47,035 nt of DNA from contig NZ_FMAF01000038.1 of NCBI RefSeq assembly GCF_900094565.1, forward strand, positions 1 to 47,035, read 5' to 3'. Positions 23,354 through 31,653 of this stretch are shown here, one piece after another. Positions within the stretch are counted from its first letter, which is position 1. The number at the start of each line of letters is the position of its first letter. The stretch is from Martinezella lusitana (GTDB taxonomy: Bacteria > Pseudomonadota > Alphaproteobacteria > Rhizobiales > Rhizobiaceae). The notes under the pieces are model-generated. The model made no database searches. It was not told the DNA's origin and was given only the letters and a program-made list of their open reading frames with translations. The position numbers and the translations under genes are program-made.

Positions 23354-24297
23354 TCGGCGCGGCAACCGACATCGCTGTCCACGTGCAGGGCCTCATTCGC
23401 CGTTTCGGTTCGCTGTCGGCCGTGAGTAGCGTCAACCTCGACATCGCGCGTGGCGAGATATTCGGGCTGGTTGGGCCGGACGGTGCCGGCAAGACCACCA
23501 TCATGCGCGTGCTCGCCGGTGTGCTGCGTCCGAATGCAGGCACCGTCACCATCGAGGGTATCGACGTCGTTGCAATGCCGGAGCTGGCCAAATCGCAGAT
23601 CAGCTATATGCCGCAGCGCTTCGGGCTTTATGAGGATCTGACCGTTGCCGAAAACATCTTCTTCTATGGGGAGCTGTTTTCCGTTCCGCGGGCGATCCGC
23701 CGAGAACGTACCGGGGCACTTGTGGATGCAGCCGGCCTTCGTGGCTTCGAACACCGTCTTGCCGGTCAGCTCTCCGGCGGCATGAAACAGAAACTGGGGC
23801 TCATATGCGCACTCATACACACCCCGAAAGTCCTGCTCCTCGACGAGCCCACAACTGGAGTCGATCCTGTCTCACGCCGGGACTTTTGGGCGATCCTTTA
23901 TGGCCTGCGCGAAGAAGGCGTCACCATCATCCTTTCAACGGCATACATGGATGAGGCCGAGCGCTGTTCGCGCCTGGCGCTCGTCAGTGGCGGCGAAATA
24001 CATCATTGCGACACGCCGGCGAAATTGAAACAAGCGATGCCGGGTGCCCTTCTTGCCGTCTCTGCCGACAATCCTCGCGCTGCACGCGATGCCTTGGTGG
24101 GCGCTCCTGGCGTTCTTGGCCTGCTTCTGATGGGAGACAGGGTCAATGTCCGGGTAGACGACGCCGACATGCGAGAACCCGAACTGCGTGAGCGGCTCGC
24201 CGGGCGCGCTATCCCCGTGATGGCGATCACGCCGGTCGAGCCGGCGATCGAGGATGTCTTCGTCGCACTTCTGGGCAAGGAGCGGCGGGATGGATAA
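23350..24297 (+). CDS. ABC transporter ATP-binding protein
   Basis: At 315 aa, this is a complete nucleotide-binding domain: Walker A GPDGAGKT at 42-49, Q-loop YMPQRFGLYEDLTVAENI, signature LSGGMKQKL, Walker B VLLLDEPTTGVD, and the switch region ILSTAYMDEAERC with Ala where His is usual. The missing switch histidine (TAYMDEA instead of THYMDEA) suggests that this half may be catalytically weaker, as in asymmetric ABC pairs. The C-terminal 90 residues are the DUF4162-like tail common in ABC-2 ATPases. Together with the next gene it corresponds to the two halves of the fused YbhF protein. It overlaps both neighbours, so it is translationally coupled. Confidence 0.94.
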   Translation: MIGAATDIAVHVQGLIRRFGSLSAVSSVNLDIARGEIFGLVGPDGAGKTTIMRVLAGVLRPNAGTVTIEGIDVVAMPELAKSQISYMPQRFGLYEDLTVAENIFFYGELFSVPRAIRRERTGALVDAAGLRGFEHRLAGQLSGGMKQKLGLICALIHTPKVLLLDEPTTGVDPVSRRDFWAILYGLREEGVTIILSTAYMDEAERCSRLALVSGGEIHHCDTPAKLKQAMPGALLAVSADNPRAARDALVGAPGVLGLLLMGDRVNVRVDDADMREPELRERLAGRAIPVMAITPVEPAIEDVFVALLGKERRDG

Positions 24298-25255
24298 CAT
24301 TGATCCGACACCATCGGCACCAACCGTCCAGATGCAGGGACTTACCAAACGGTTCGGCACATTTGTGGCCGTCGACGACCTTGATCTTACCATCACCAAG
24401 GGTGAAATCGTCGGATTCATCGGTCCGAACGGCGCGGGCAAATCGACGACGCTGCGCATGCTTTGCGGCCTGCTACGGCCGAGCGCCGGATCGGCATTCG
24501 TCGCGGGTTATGACGTTGCACGCCATCCTGAAGATGTTCGCGCGCATATAGGTTACATGTCGCAGAAATTCTCTCTTTATTCCGATCTTACGGTCAGGGA
24601 AAACCTGCGATTCTTCGGTGGGATGTATCACGTTCCCCGCCGGGAAATGGCCTCGCGAATGGCGCAGGCGATAGCCACCGCCGGCCTAGAAGGCCGTGAA
24701 GACGCTCTCGTCGCAACGTTGGCTGGTGGCTGGAAGCAGCGGCTGGCGCTCGGCTGCGCTATTCTGCACCGTCCGCCAGTCCTGTTTCTCGACGAGCCCA
24801 CCTCGGGTGTCGAGCCTGAAGCACGGCGTCATTTTTGGGACATGATCCACAATCTGGCCGGTAGCGGCGTAACCATCCTCGTGTCGACGCACTACATGGA
24901 CGAGGCCGAGTATTGCAACCGAATTGCGCTGATCAATGCGGGCAAACTGGTTGCTCTCGGAAGCCCGGGCGAACTGCGAGGGCGCGAACTCGGTGGCGAA
25001 TTGTTCGAGATCTCCTGCAACATGTTGGGAGCCGGCCTTGCAAAGCTGCGGCAGGCCCCAGGCGTGATCGATGCAGCAATTTTTGAAGACAAATTGCATG
25101 TTTTGCTCCGCGATAGCGCCATGGCGATAGGTCTTCCCTTATTGCTTAGCCAAGGCGGCATCATCGCCGGCTCCCCCAATCGCATCTCGGCAAGTCTGGA
25201 GGACGTTTTCGTCCAGCTTGTCTCCCGCGGCCACGTCGAAGGCGCTCATCCATGA
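24290..25255 (+). CDS. ABC transporter ATP-binding protein
   Basis: The protein is 321 aa. Walker A GPNGAGKS lies at 45-52, followed by the Q-loop MSQKFSLYSDLTVRENL, a variant signature LAGGWKQRL, Walker B VLFLDEPTSGVE with Glu in place of the usual Asp, and an intact switch STHYMDEAEYC. It overlaps the previous gene by 8 bp and the following permease by 4 bp. Compared with its partner, this half has the full switch histidine, so it is probably the main ATP-hydrolysing site while the first is degenerate. The start at 24290 is set by the overlap with the previous stop and by GGAGCGG upstream; a frame open to 24254 is ignored. Confidence 0.94.
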   Translation: MDNIDPTPSAPTVQMQGLTKRFGTFVAVDDLDLTITKGEIVGFIGPNGAGKSTTLRMLCGLLRPSAGSAFVAGYDVARHPEDVRAHIGYMSQKFSLYSDLTVRENLRFFGGMYHVPRREMASRMAQAIATAGLEGREDALVATLAGGWKQRLALGCAILHRPPVLFLDEPTSGVEPEARRHFWDMIHNLAGSGVTILVSTHYMDEAEYCNRIALINAGKLVALGSPGELRGRELGGELFEISCNMLGAGLAKLRQAPGVIDAAIFEDKLHVLLRDSAMAIGLPLLLSQGGIIAGSPNRISASLEDVFVQLVSRGHVEGAHP

Positions 25256-26388
25256 ATGGACGTCGATTGTTCGCCATTGCCTACAAGGAGACACTGCAAG
25301 TCTGCCGTGATCCACGCAGTCTTGCGATAGCGTTGTTGATGCCGCTGTTGCAGATGGCGCTGCTCGGCTACGGCGTCAGCCTCGACATCAAAAACGTCTC
25401 CCTTTGCGTCTACGATCAGGAAAACAGTCAGACCAGCCGTGATCTCACCAGCCGTTTCGTAGCATCGGGATGGTTTGAAGCGGTCCACGCGCTCGACAGC
25501 GACCGCGCGATTCGACAGGCCATCGACCGCGGCACCTGCATCGGCGCGCTGGTCATTCCCGTAACCTTCACGAAGAGCATGAGCTCCGCCGGCAAGGCCA
25601 ACATCCAAACGATATTCGACGGCACCGATGCTAATACCACGAATATAGCGACGGGTTATGCAAAAGGGGTGATTGCCGAGGCCTTGACCGATTTCAAAAG
25701 CCGATGGGCGCAAGCGCACGGCCTACAGCCTGACGCCATCGGCCAGATCGATCTGCAACTGCGTGTCTGGTTCAATGCCGGCCTGGAAAGTCGTAATTTT
25801 ATCATTCCCGGCGTGGTGGCTGTCATCCTTGCCGCCGTCGGCGCTCAGCTGACCTCGCTCACCATATCGCGCGAGTGGGAAAGGGGTACGATGGAACAGC
25901 TTATCTCCACCCCTGTCACTGCATTCGAAGTCATGCTCGGGAAATTGGTTCCCTATTTTCTGATTGCACTGATCGACGCCGCCTTCTGTCTTCTGGTTAC
26001 GATTTTCTGGTTTCAGGTACCGTTCGGGGGCAGCGTCACGACCTTGGTGATGACGACCGCGCTGTTTGCCGTCGTGGTGCTGGGGATCGGATACCTGTTG
26101 TCGGTTCGCATTCGCAGCCAGCTCGGCGCCAGCCAGATTGCATTAATCCTTACGATGCTGCCGACCACCATGTTATCCGGTTACACTTTCCCGATCGATC
26201 AGATGCCCGCACCCGTCCGCGCCGTGACTTTCCTCGTTTATGCCCGGTACTATGTCAGCATCCTTCGTTCCATATTTCTGAAGGGCAGCTCCCTAGCGGA
26301 TCTGGCAGGCCCGCTTCTCGGGCTGGTGATCTTTGCAACCGTGATTGCCTATCTGGCCGCCATCGCCTTTCGCAAACGGTTGGATTAG
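25252..26388 (+). CDS. ABC-2 type transporter permease
   Basis: This 378-aa protein has one N-terminal membrane span (about 22-42), a large periplasmic domain (about 45-175), and five C-terminal spans from about 180 (NFIIPGVVAVILAAVGAQLTSLTISREWERGTMEQLISTPVTAFEVMLGKLVPYF). That arrangement and the REWERGTMEQL segment are typical of the ABC-2 permeases YbhS/YbhR/YhhJ. It works as a heterodimer with the next gene's product to export a hydrophobic compound or drug. It starts four bases before the upstream gene's stop codon (ATGA overlap). The second permease begins 2 bp after its stop. Confidence 0.93.
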   Translation: MNGRRLFAIAYKETLQVCRDPRSLAIALLMPLLQMALLGYGVSLDIKNVSLCVYDQENSQTSRDLTSRFVASGWFEAVHALDSDRAIRQAIDRGTCIGALVIPVTFTKSMSSAGKANIQTIFDGTDANTTNIATGYAKGVIAEALTDFKSRWAQAHGLQPDAIGQIDLQLRVWFNAGLESRNFIIPGVVAVILAAVGAQLTSLTISREWERGTMEQLISTPVTAFEVMLGKLVPYFLIALIDAAFCLLVTIFWFQVPFGGSVTTLVMTTALFAVVVLGIGYLLSVRIRSQLGASQIALILTMLPTTMLSGYTFPIDQMPAPVRAVTFLVYARYYVSILRSIFLKGSSLADLAGPLLGLVIFATVIAYLAAIAFRKRLD

Positions 26389-26390
26389 CC

Positions 26391-27521
26391 ATGCTCGAGC
26401 GCCTATACGTTATGCTGATGAAGGAGTTCATCGAACTCAAGCGCGATCGTTGGGCGATTTTCCGGCTGGTCGTCCCGCTGGTCCTCCAGGTGGTCATCTA
26501 TGGATATGCCGCAACGTTTACCGTCAATCATGTGGCGACCGCCGTACTCGATCTGGATCGAAGCCAGGCGAGCCGCAATCTCATCTCCCATTTCGCGGCT
26601 GCGGGGCGTTTTGACATCGTCGACCGCACGGACGATGAACGCAGGATCACCCATGATATCGACACGGATCAAGCAACCGTCGCGGTTTTGATCCATCCCG
26701 GATTCGAGCAGGACCTGAACAATGGACGCTCCGCAGCTCTTGAAGTCGTGGTGGACGGCACCAATTCCAACACGGCACTGATCGCAGCCGGCTATGTCAG
26801 TCAGATCGTTGCCCAGTTTGAAGCAGAAAATTCCACAGACGACAGGCGCCCGGACACCCAAGTGGCACCTCGCACGGTCACCGTGTCGCTGCAAGAGCGC
26901 CCCTGGTTCAACGAGAGCCTGGACGATCGCTGGTTCTTCATTCCCGGCGTTATCGGCACGTTGACATTGATGCAGGTGATGAGCCTCACGGCGTTTGCGA
27001 TCGTGCGTGAACGCGAAGTGGGAACACTCGAACAGGTCATGGTCAGCCCCATTCGCCCCTTCGAATTCATCCTGGGCAAAACCTTGCCGTTTTTCCTGAT
27101 CGGCCTCGGCGACATCGCTCTCGTGGCGACGATCGGGGTGCTCTGGTTTCGCGTGCCATTTGTCGGAAGTCCCTGGATCATGCTTCTGGGCGCCTGTCTC
27201 TTCCTCTTGGCAGCACTCGGCCTCGGCCTTCTGTTGTCGGCTTTTTCGCGGACGCAACAGCAGGCCTTCGCGTTGAATTTCTTTCTGCTCAATCCATTGT
27301 TCATTCTTTCAGGATTTGCATTTCCGATCTCAGCCATGCCGAAAGTCCTGCAATGGCTGACCATCATCAATCCGCTGCGCTATTTCCTGGTCGTCATCCG
27401 CGCCGTGTTCCTCAAAGGAGCCGGTATCGATGTTCTCTGGCCCGATTTCGCCGCGATGGCAATCCTCGGAACTGGAATGCTGACACTGAGTGTGATGCGG
27501 TTTCGCAAGTCGCTCGATTAG
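26391..27521 (+). CDS. ABC-2 type transporter permease
   Basis: At 376 aa it is the partner permease with the same topology: an N-terminal span (about 22-42), a periplasmic domain carrying YAATFTVNHVATAVLDLDRSQASRNLI, and C-terminal spans from about 175 (WFFIPGVIGTLTLMQVMSLTAFAIVREREVGTLEQVMVSPIRPFEFILGKTLPFF). It is the last gene of the operon. The frame is open far upstream over the previous gene, so ATG 26391 is chosen, directly after the previous stop (TAGCCATG). A perfect 8-bp inverted repeat lies 36 bp beyond the stop codon (27557-27582). What the exporter carries cannot be told from sequence. Confidence 0.93.
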   Translation: MLERLYVMLMKEFIELKRDRWAIFRLVVPLVLQVVIYGYAATFTVNHVATAVLDLDRSQASRNLISHFAAAGRFDIVDRTDDERRITHDIDTDQATVAVLIHPGFEQDLNNGRSAALEVVVDGTNSNTALIAAGYVSQIVAQFEAENSTDDRRPDTQVAPRTVTVSLQERPWFNESLDDRWFFIPGVIGTLTLMQVMSLTAFAIVREREVGTLEQVMVSPIRPFEFILGKTLPFFLIGLGDIALVATIGVLWFRVPFVGSPWIMLLGACLFLLAALGLGLLLSAFSRTQQQAFALNFFLLNPLFILSGFAFPISAMPKVLQWLTIINPLRYFLVVIRAVFLKGAGIDVLWPDFAAMAILGTGMLTLSVMRFRKSLD

Positions 27522-27556
27522 CGCCCGCTTCGACCTATTCGGCGTTTTCTCCCGCG

Positions 27557-27582
27557 CGACGTCTCTGAACGGGAAGACGTCG
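27557..27582. terminator. Inverted repeat after the exporter operon
   Basis: CGACGTCT and AGACGTCG form a perfect 8-bp stem around a 10-base loop, 36 bp beyond the last permease and 21 bp before the next FixK box. There is no T-run after it, so termination is only a possibility. Confidence 0.4.
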
Positions 27583-27602
27583 AACACTATGAACCGCGAG
27601 TT

Positions 27603-27616
27603 TTGATGAGCGTCAA
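27603..27616 (+). promoter_or_regulatory. FixK/FNR box of the Mg-type P-ATPase gene
   Basis: TTGAT-GAGC-GTCAA. It predicts a transcript start near 27651, 21 bases before the ATG at 27672. It overlaps the longer reading frame (TTG 27603, ATG 27606), which argues against those starts. Confidence 0.82.
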
Positions 27617-27671
27617 TGAAGCGATGGGGATGGACCGGCTAACGTCAGTTACACTCAAGGGGTCAATTGAC

Positions 27672-30245
27672 ATGAACGCTCCGCTTAAAGATCGGGCTTC
27701 CGCAAGCCAAGATACAACGACGTCGACCTCGCCCTATTGGTCGAAGGCCGAAGACCTCCTGCTGCACGATCTCGGCTCACAGGCAAGGGGTCTTTCGCCC
27801 GAGGAGGCAGCGTCCCGGTTAAGGAACTACGGCCCGAACACCGTCGTCGCTACGACGCACACGAATGCGCTTCATATTCTGGCACGGCAATTTCTGAATC
27901 CCCTCGTTCTCATTCTTATCTTCGCCGCGACGGTATCTTCGCTGGTCGGGGAGATGCATGATGCCATCATCATAAGCCTCATCGTCCTTGCGAGCTGTCT
28001 GCTCGGCTTTTCTCAAGAGTACGGAGCGACGAAGGCGTTGGAGGCGCTGAAGAAAAGCATTTCGTTGTCCGCAACAGTTGTAAGGGGCGGAATAGAATCC
28101 CTCGTGCCGGCAAACACCATCGTCCCCGGCGACATCATCAAGCTTGCAGCTGGCAGTCTTGTTCCGGCCGATGGTGTGATCCTTTCGTCGCGTGACTTGA
28201 ACGTCAGCGAGGCCACCCTGACGGGCGAGACCTTCCCGGTCGGCAAGCTTGCCGGTGTCTGTCCACCCGACGCTCCGATCGCCGCCAGGTCCAATTGCGT
28301 TTTCACCGGCACGTCGGTTCGCAGCGGCACGGCAACCGTCGTCGCTGTCGAAACAGGTGGACGCACCGAGTACGCGACCATCGCCGGCGCAATCGCGAAA
28401 CAGATACCCGAAACGGATTTTTCACGAGGTATACGTCGCTTCGGCTATTTGATGACGCGCATCATGTTGGTGATCGTCATTACCGTCTTTGTTGCCAACC
28501 TGCTCCTGCACCGGCCGCTGATCGACTCACTGCTATTTTCTCTGGCGTTGGCTGTCGGGCTGACTCCTGAGCTTCTGCCTGCGATTATCAGCATGACACT
28601 CGCCCGCGGCGCGCGCGCCATGGCTGCCGGCGGCGTCATCATTCGTCGGCTCGACGCCATTGAAAATCTTGGGAGCATGAACCTTCTGTGCACCGACAAG
28701 ACCGGCACGCTGACGGAAGGCATCATAAAACTCGACGATTGCGTCGATCCGGGCGGCAAGCGCTCGCAGCAGGTCCATTTACTCGCCGTTTTGAACGCAT
28801 CGCTGCAGGCCGGCCTCAAAAACCCGCTCGACGATGCCATACTGGCATCCGGCGAAATTGGCGCAGATCTGAAAGCCTTTGTGAAGAAAGACGAGATTCC
28901 ATACGATTTCATGCGCAAACGCCTATCGGTCATCGTCAACAGCGCCGGCCAGGATACGATGATGGTCTGCAAAGGTGCCGTCGCCAATATCCTTTCCGTC
29001 TGTACCTCCGTCAGGACAGGCGATGCTGTCGAGCCTCTCGATGACCGGTCGCGTGCGGCCGTCGACGCGCTTTATCGCAAATGGGGCGAGGATGGCATTC
29101 GCGTGATCGCAATCGCCACTCGGCGCTTCGCTCAAGACAAGGGATCTTATGACGTTGGCGACGAGCGCGAGCTCTGCCTCGAGGGCTTTCTCCTGTTTCT
29201 TGATCCGCCGAAGGCAGGCATCAAGGATGCGCTGGCAGGACTGAAACATCGCGGCATCGGTATCAAGATCATATCCGGCGACAATCGCTACATCGTCAAA
29301 CACCTGGCCGACACGATCGGGCTGAGAACGAAACATGTTTTGACCGGCGGAGAGCTGGCATCGATGAGCAGCGATGCATTGTTCGCCCGTGCGCCCAAAA
29401 CAGATCTGTTTGTCGAGATTGATCCCAACCAGAAAGAGCGCATTATCAAAGCGTTGCGGCGTTCCGGTCATGTGGTCGGTTATATGGGTGACGGTATCAA
29501 CGACGCTCCAGCCCTCCACGACGCCGACGTCGGCATTTCTGTCGACGGCGCGGTCGATGTCGCCCGGGAGGCTGCTGATCTCGTGCTGTTGCAACAGGAC
29601 CTCAACGTGCTGATCCGCGGCGTGGACGACGGTCGGCGAACCTTCGCCAACACCATGAAATACATATCGATCGCGACGAGCGCGAACTTCGGCAACATGA
29701 TCAGCATGGCGATCGCCTCTCTATTCCTCCCGTTCCTGCCGCTGCTCGCCAAACAGATCTTGCTCAACAACCTGCTTGCGGACATTCCATCTATGGCAAT
29801 CGCCACGGATAGGGTCGATCGACAGCAAGTGCAGCGTCCGAGGCGATGGGACATTCGTGGCATCCAACGATTTATGATCTTCTTTGGCCCGGTCAGCTCG
29901 TTGTTCGATTTCGTGACGTTCGGATTTCTGTTGTTTGTCGTGCACGTGACAACCAGTCAGTTCCGCACGGCCTGGTTTGTCGAATCACTCATTACGCAGC
30001 TCGTGACCATGCTGATCGTTCGCACGACCATGGCGGCATGGAAGGACAGGCCTGGTCCCCTACTCCTTTGGTCGACTGCGCTTATCACGCTCATCGCCCT
30101 CGTGTTGCCCTATTTTTCGCTGGTCGCGAGCATATTCGATTTCACACCGCTCCCCATTCCGTTGATGGGAGGGCTGATCGCGATCTCGGTAATCTACGCG
30201 GCGACGCTTGAGCTGGTGAAACGAATTTATTTCCGCCGGGGATGA
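27672..30245 (+). CDS. Mg2+-type P-type ATPase (P3B, MgtA-like)
   Basis: This 857-aa protein has the P-type ATPase plan: an N-terminal cytoplasmic segment with the cation-ATPase N domain (DLLLHDLGSQARGLSPEEAASRLRNYGPN), the actuator domain with TGE (SEATLTGETFPVGK), the phosphorylation site DKTGTLT at Asp342, and the hinge MGDGINDAPALHDADVGISV. The segment DAVDVAREAADLVLLQQDLNVLIRGV...GRRTFANTMKYISIATSANFGNMISMA is characteristic of MgtA/MgtB. Ten membrane spans are likely. The pump would import Mg2+ at the inner membrane, with specificity inferred from family resemblance. The start at 27672 is chosen because the FixK box covers the longer alternative. It converges with the alcohol dehydrogenase gene at 30285. 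Confidence 0.93.
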   Translation: MNAPLKDRASASQDTTTSTSPYWSKAEDLLLHDLGSQARGLSPEEAASRLRNYGPNTVVATTHTNALHILARQFLNPLVLILIFAATVSSLVGEMHDAIIISLIVLASCLLGFSQEYGATKALEALKKSISLSATVVRGGIESLVPANTIVPGDIIKLAAGSLVPADGVILSSRDLNVSEATLTGETFPVGKLAGVCPPDAPIAARSNCVFTGTSVRSGTATVVAVETGGRTEYATIAGAIAKQIPETDFSRGIRRFGYLMTRIMLVIVITVFVANLLLHRPLIDSLLFSLALAVGLTPELLPAIISMTLARGARAMAAGGVIIRRLDAIENLGSMNLLCTDKTGTLTEGIIKLDDCVDPGGKRSQQVHLLAVLNASLQAGLKNPLDDAILASGEIGADLKAFVKKDEIPYDFMRKRLSVIVNSAGQDTMMVCKGAVANILSVCTSVRTGDAVEPLDDRSRAAVDALYRKWGEDGIRVIAIATRRFAQDKGSYDVGDERELCLEGFLLFLDPPKAGIKDALAGLKHRGIGIKIISGDNRYIVKHLADTIGLRTKHVLTGGELASMSSDALFARAPKTDLFVEIDPNQKERIIKALRRSGHVVGYMGDGINDAPALHDADVGISVDGAVDVAREAADLVLLQQDLNVLIRGVDDGRRTFANTMKYISIATSANFGNMISMAIASLFLPFLPLLAKQILLNNLLADIPSMAIATDRVDRQQVQRPRRWDIRGIQRFMIFFGPVSSLFDFVTFGFLLFVVHVTTSQFRTAWFVESLITQLVTMLIVRTTMAAWKDRPGPLLLWSTALITLIALVLPYFSLVASIFDFTPLPIPLMGGLIAISVIYAATLELVKRIYFRRG

Positions 30246-30284
30246 TGGTGTCGGCAGTATGGTAAAGCCCATTTTCATATCCGG

Positions 30285-31277
30285 TCAGCTTGCCCTGGGC
30301 ACCAATACCGCTGCACCGACAAGACGCCCGGCGCGCAGATCGGCGAGCGCCTCATTGGCCCTCTCGAGTGGATAGGCCGTGGTGTGGGTTCGCACGCCGG
30401 CGCTCTGGGCAATCGGAAAAAACTCAGCTGCGTCCGCGCGTGTCAAATTGGCGACCGAGACAAGCTCGCGTTCCCCCCATAGAACAGCGTAGGGCATGGA
30501 CGGTATGTCGCTCATGTGAATTCCGCCGCACACGACTACCCCGCCCTTGCGAATAGCCTTGAGCGCTGTCGGCACCAGATCGCCTGCGGGTGCAAAGATG
30601 ATGGCTGCGTCGAGCAGAATTGGAGCGTTCTCTTCCGACGAGCCGGCCCATACCGCGCCCAGCTCCAGCGCAAACTGTTGCGCTGCATGGTCGCCGCTGC
30701 GCGTAAACGCATAGACGTCACGCCCCTGCCAGATGCAGATCTGGGTCAGGATATGCGCGGCGGCACCAAAGCCGAAGAGACCGATGCTCTTGCCATTGCC
30801 GGCCTTCTTGAGCGAACGCCAGCCAATCAATCCGGCACACAGAAGTGGCGCGAGCGATACCGGATCGGCGTCCGCATCGAGATCGAACGCAAAGGCTGCG
30901 TCGGCCACAACATGCGTCGCGAAACCGCCGTCGCGGGTGTAGCCGGTGAATTGCGGCCGGTCACATAGGTTCTCAGCCTTCATTTGACAGAAAGAACATG
31001 TTCCGCATGTGTGGCCAAGCCAGGGAACGCCGACGCGGCGACCAAGTTTGGCGCTTTCGATGCCGGAGCCCACAGCATCGACAATACCCACGATCTCATG
31101 ACCCGGTACGAGCGGAAGCTTTGGATTGTCGAGGTCACCGTCTACAACATGAAGATCAGTACGACAGACGGCGCAGGCCTCAACCTTGATCCTCAGCTCG
31201 CCTGGGCCAGGCCTTGGATTATCACGTTCGACAAATTCCAGCGGTTTCCCGATTTGTCGAAGAACCATCGCTTTCAT
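30285..31277 (-). CDS. Zinc-dependent alcohol dehydrogenase family protein
   Basis: At 329 aa, this is an MDR enzyme with catalytic zinc ligands Cys38 and His60-Glu61 (GHE) and a structural zinc site Cys91, Cys94, Cys97 and Cys105 (CGTCSFCQMKAENLC). The Rossmann segment is SIGLFGFGAAAHILTQIC. It oxidises alcohols or reduces aldehydes with NAD(P)H. The sequence resembles the AdhA-like zinc-binding group. The start at 31277 is picked because it gives the family N-terminus MKAMVLRQIGKPLEF. A ribosome site is not strong. The FixK box at 31447 could serve it with a leader of about 135 bases, but fits the opposite gene better. Regenerating NAD+ at low oxygen is a plausible role. Confidence 0.93.
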   Translation of the reverse strand: MKAMVLRQIGKPLEFVERDNPRPGPGELRIKVEACAVCRTDLHVVDGDLDNPKLPLVPGHEIVGIVDAVGSGIESAKLGRRVGVPWLGHTCGTCSFCQMKAENLCDRPQFTGYTRDGGFATHVVADAAFAFDLDADADPVSLAPLLCAGLIGWRSLKKAGNGKSIGLFGFGAAAHILTQICIWQGRDVYAFTRSGDHAAQQFALELGAVWAGSSEENAPILLDAAIIFAPAGDLVPTALKAIRKGGVVVCGGIHMSDIPSMPYAVLWGERELVSVANLTRADAAEFFPIAQSAGVRTHTTAYPLERANEALADLRAGRLVGAAVLVPRAS

Positions 31278-31446
31278 GGCTGAAGCCCATCCAAATTGGG
31301 GCTCGTTTCGAAGCTCAATGTCGGAAGAAGAAGCCGAGAAACGGCGCGTCCATCTGCGTTTCAAGCAACCTTTTCCGCCACTGGATCACTCCGGCGAGCA
31401 GTTTGATCTACCACCCTTCTCCTCCCACACAAATGCTGCCTCGGCT

Positions 31447-31460
31447 TTGACCCGGATCAA
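31447..31460. promoter_or_regulatory. FixK/FNR box before the small membrane peptide operon
   Basis: TTGAC-CCGG-ATCAA. To the right it predicts a transcript start near 31495, 36 bases before the GTG at 31531. To the left it would give the alcohol dehydrogenase a leader of about 135 bases. Confidence 0.8.
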
Positions 31461-31530
31461 CGCGCGCATAGCAAGAACGTGAAAACGTCCAAAGACAGGC
31501 CAAATTGTATGGCACGCCAGGAGGGCATCG

Positions 31531-31653
31531 GTGCAAAAGCTATTGCTGATCATATTGATCGTCATGATTGCCACGATCATCGGCATTCTATGGGTGGAGC
31601 CGATCGCCGGTACCGGGCGACAGGCGGCGCTTGAGAAATCGGCAACGCAATGA
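31531..31653 (+). CDS. 40-aa single-span membrane peptide
   Basis: A GTG codon preceded at 8 bases by GGAGG opens a 40-residue frame. Residues 2-24 are strongly hydrophobic (KLLLIILIVMIATIIGILWV), followed by a short polar tail. It stops in ATGA, overlapping the start of the ABC membrane protein, and lies 36 bases after a predicted FixK-driven transcript start. It is therefore a likely translated small protein in a two-gene operon. I do not recognise the family. Small membrane peptides of this size often assist the larger protein encoded beside them, but that is inference. Confidence 0.75.
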   Translation: MQKLLLIILIVMIATIIGILWVEPIAGTGRQAALEKSATQ

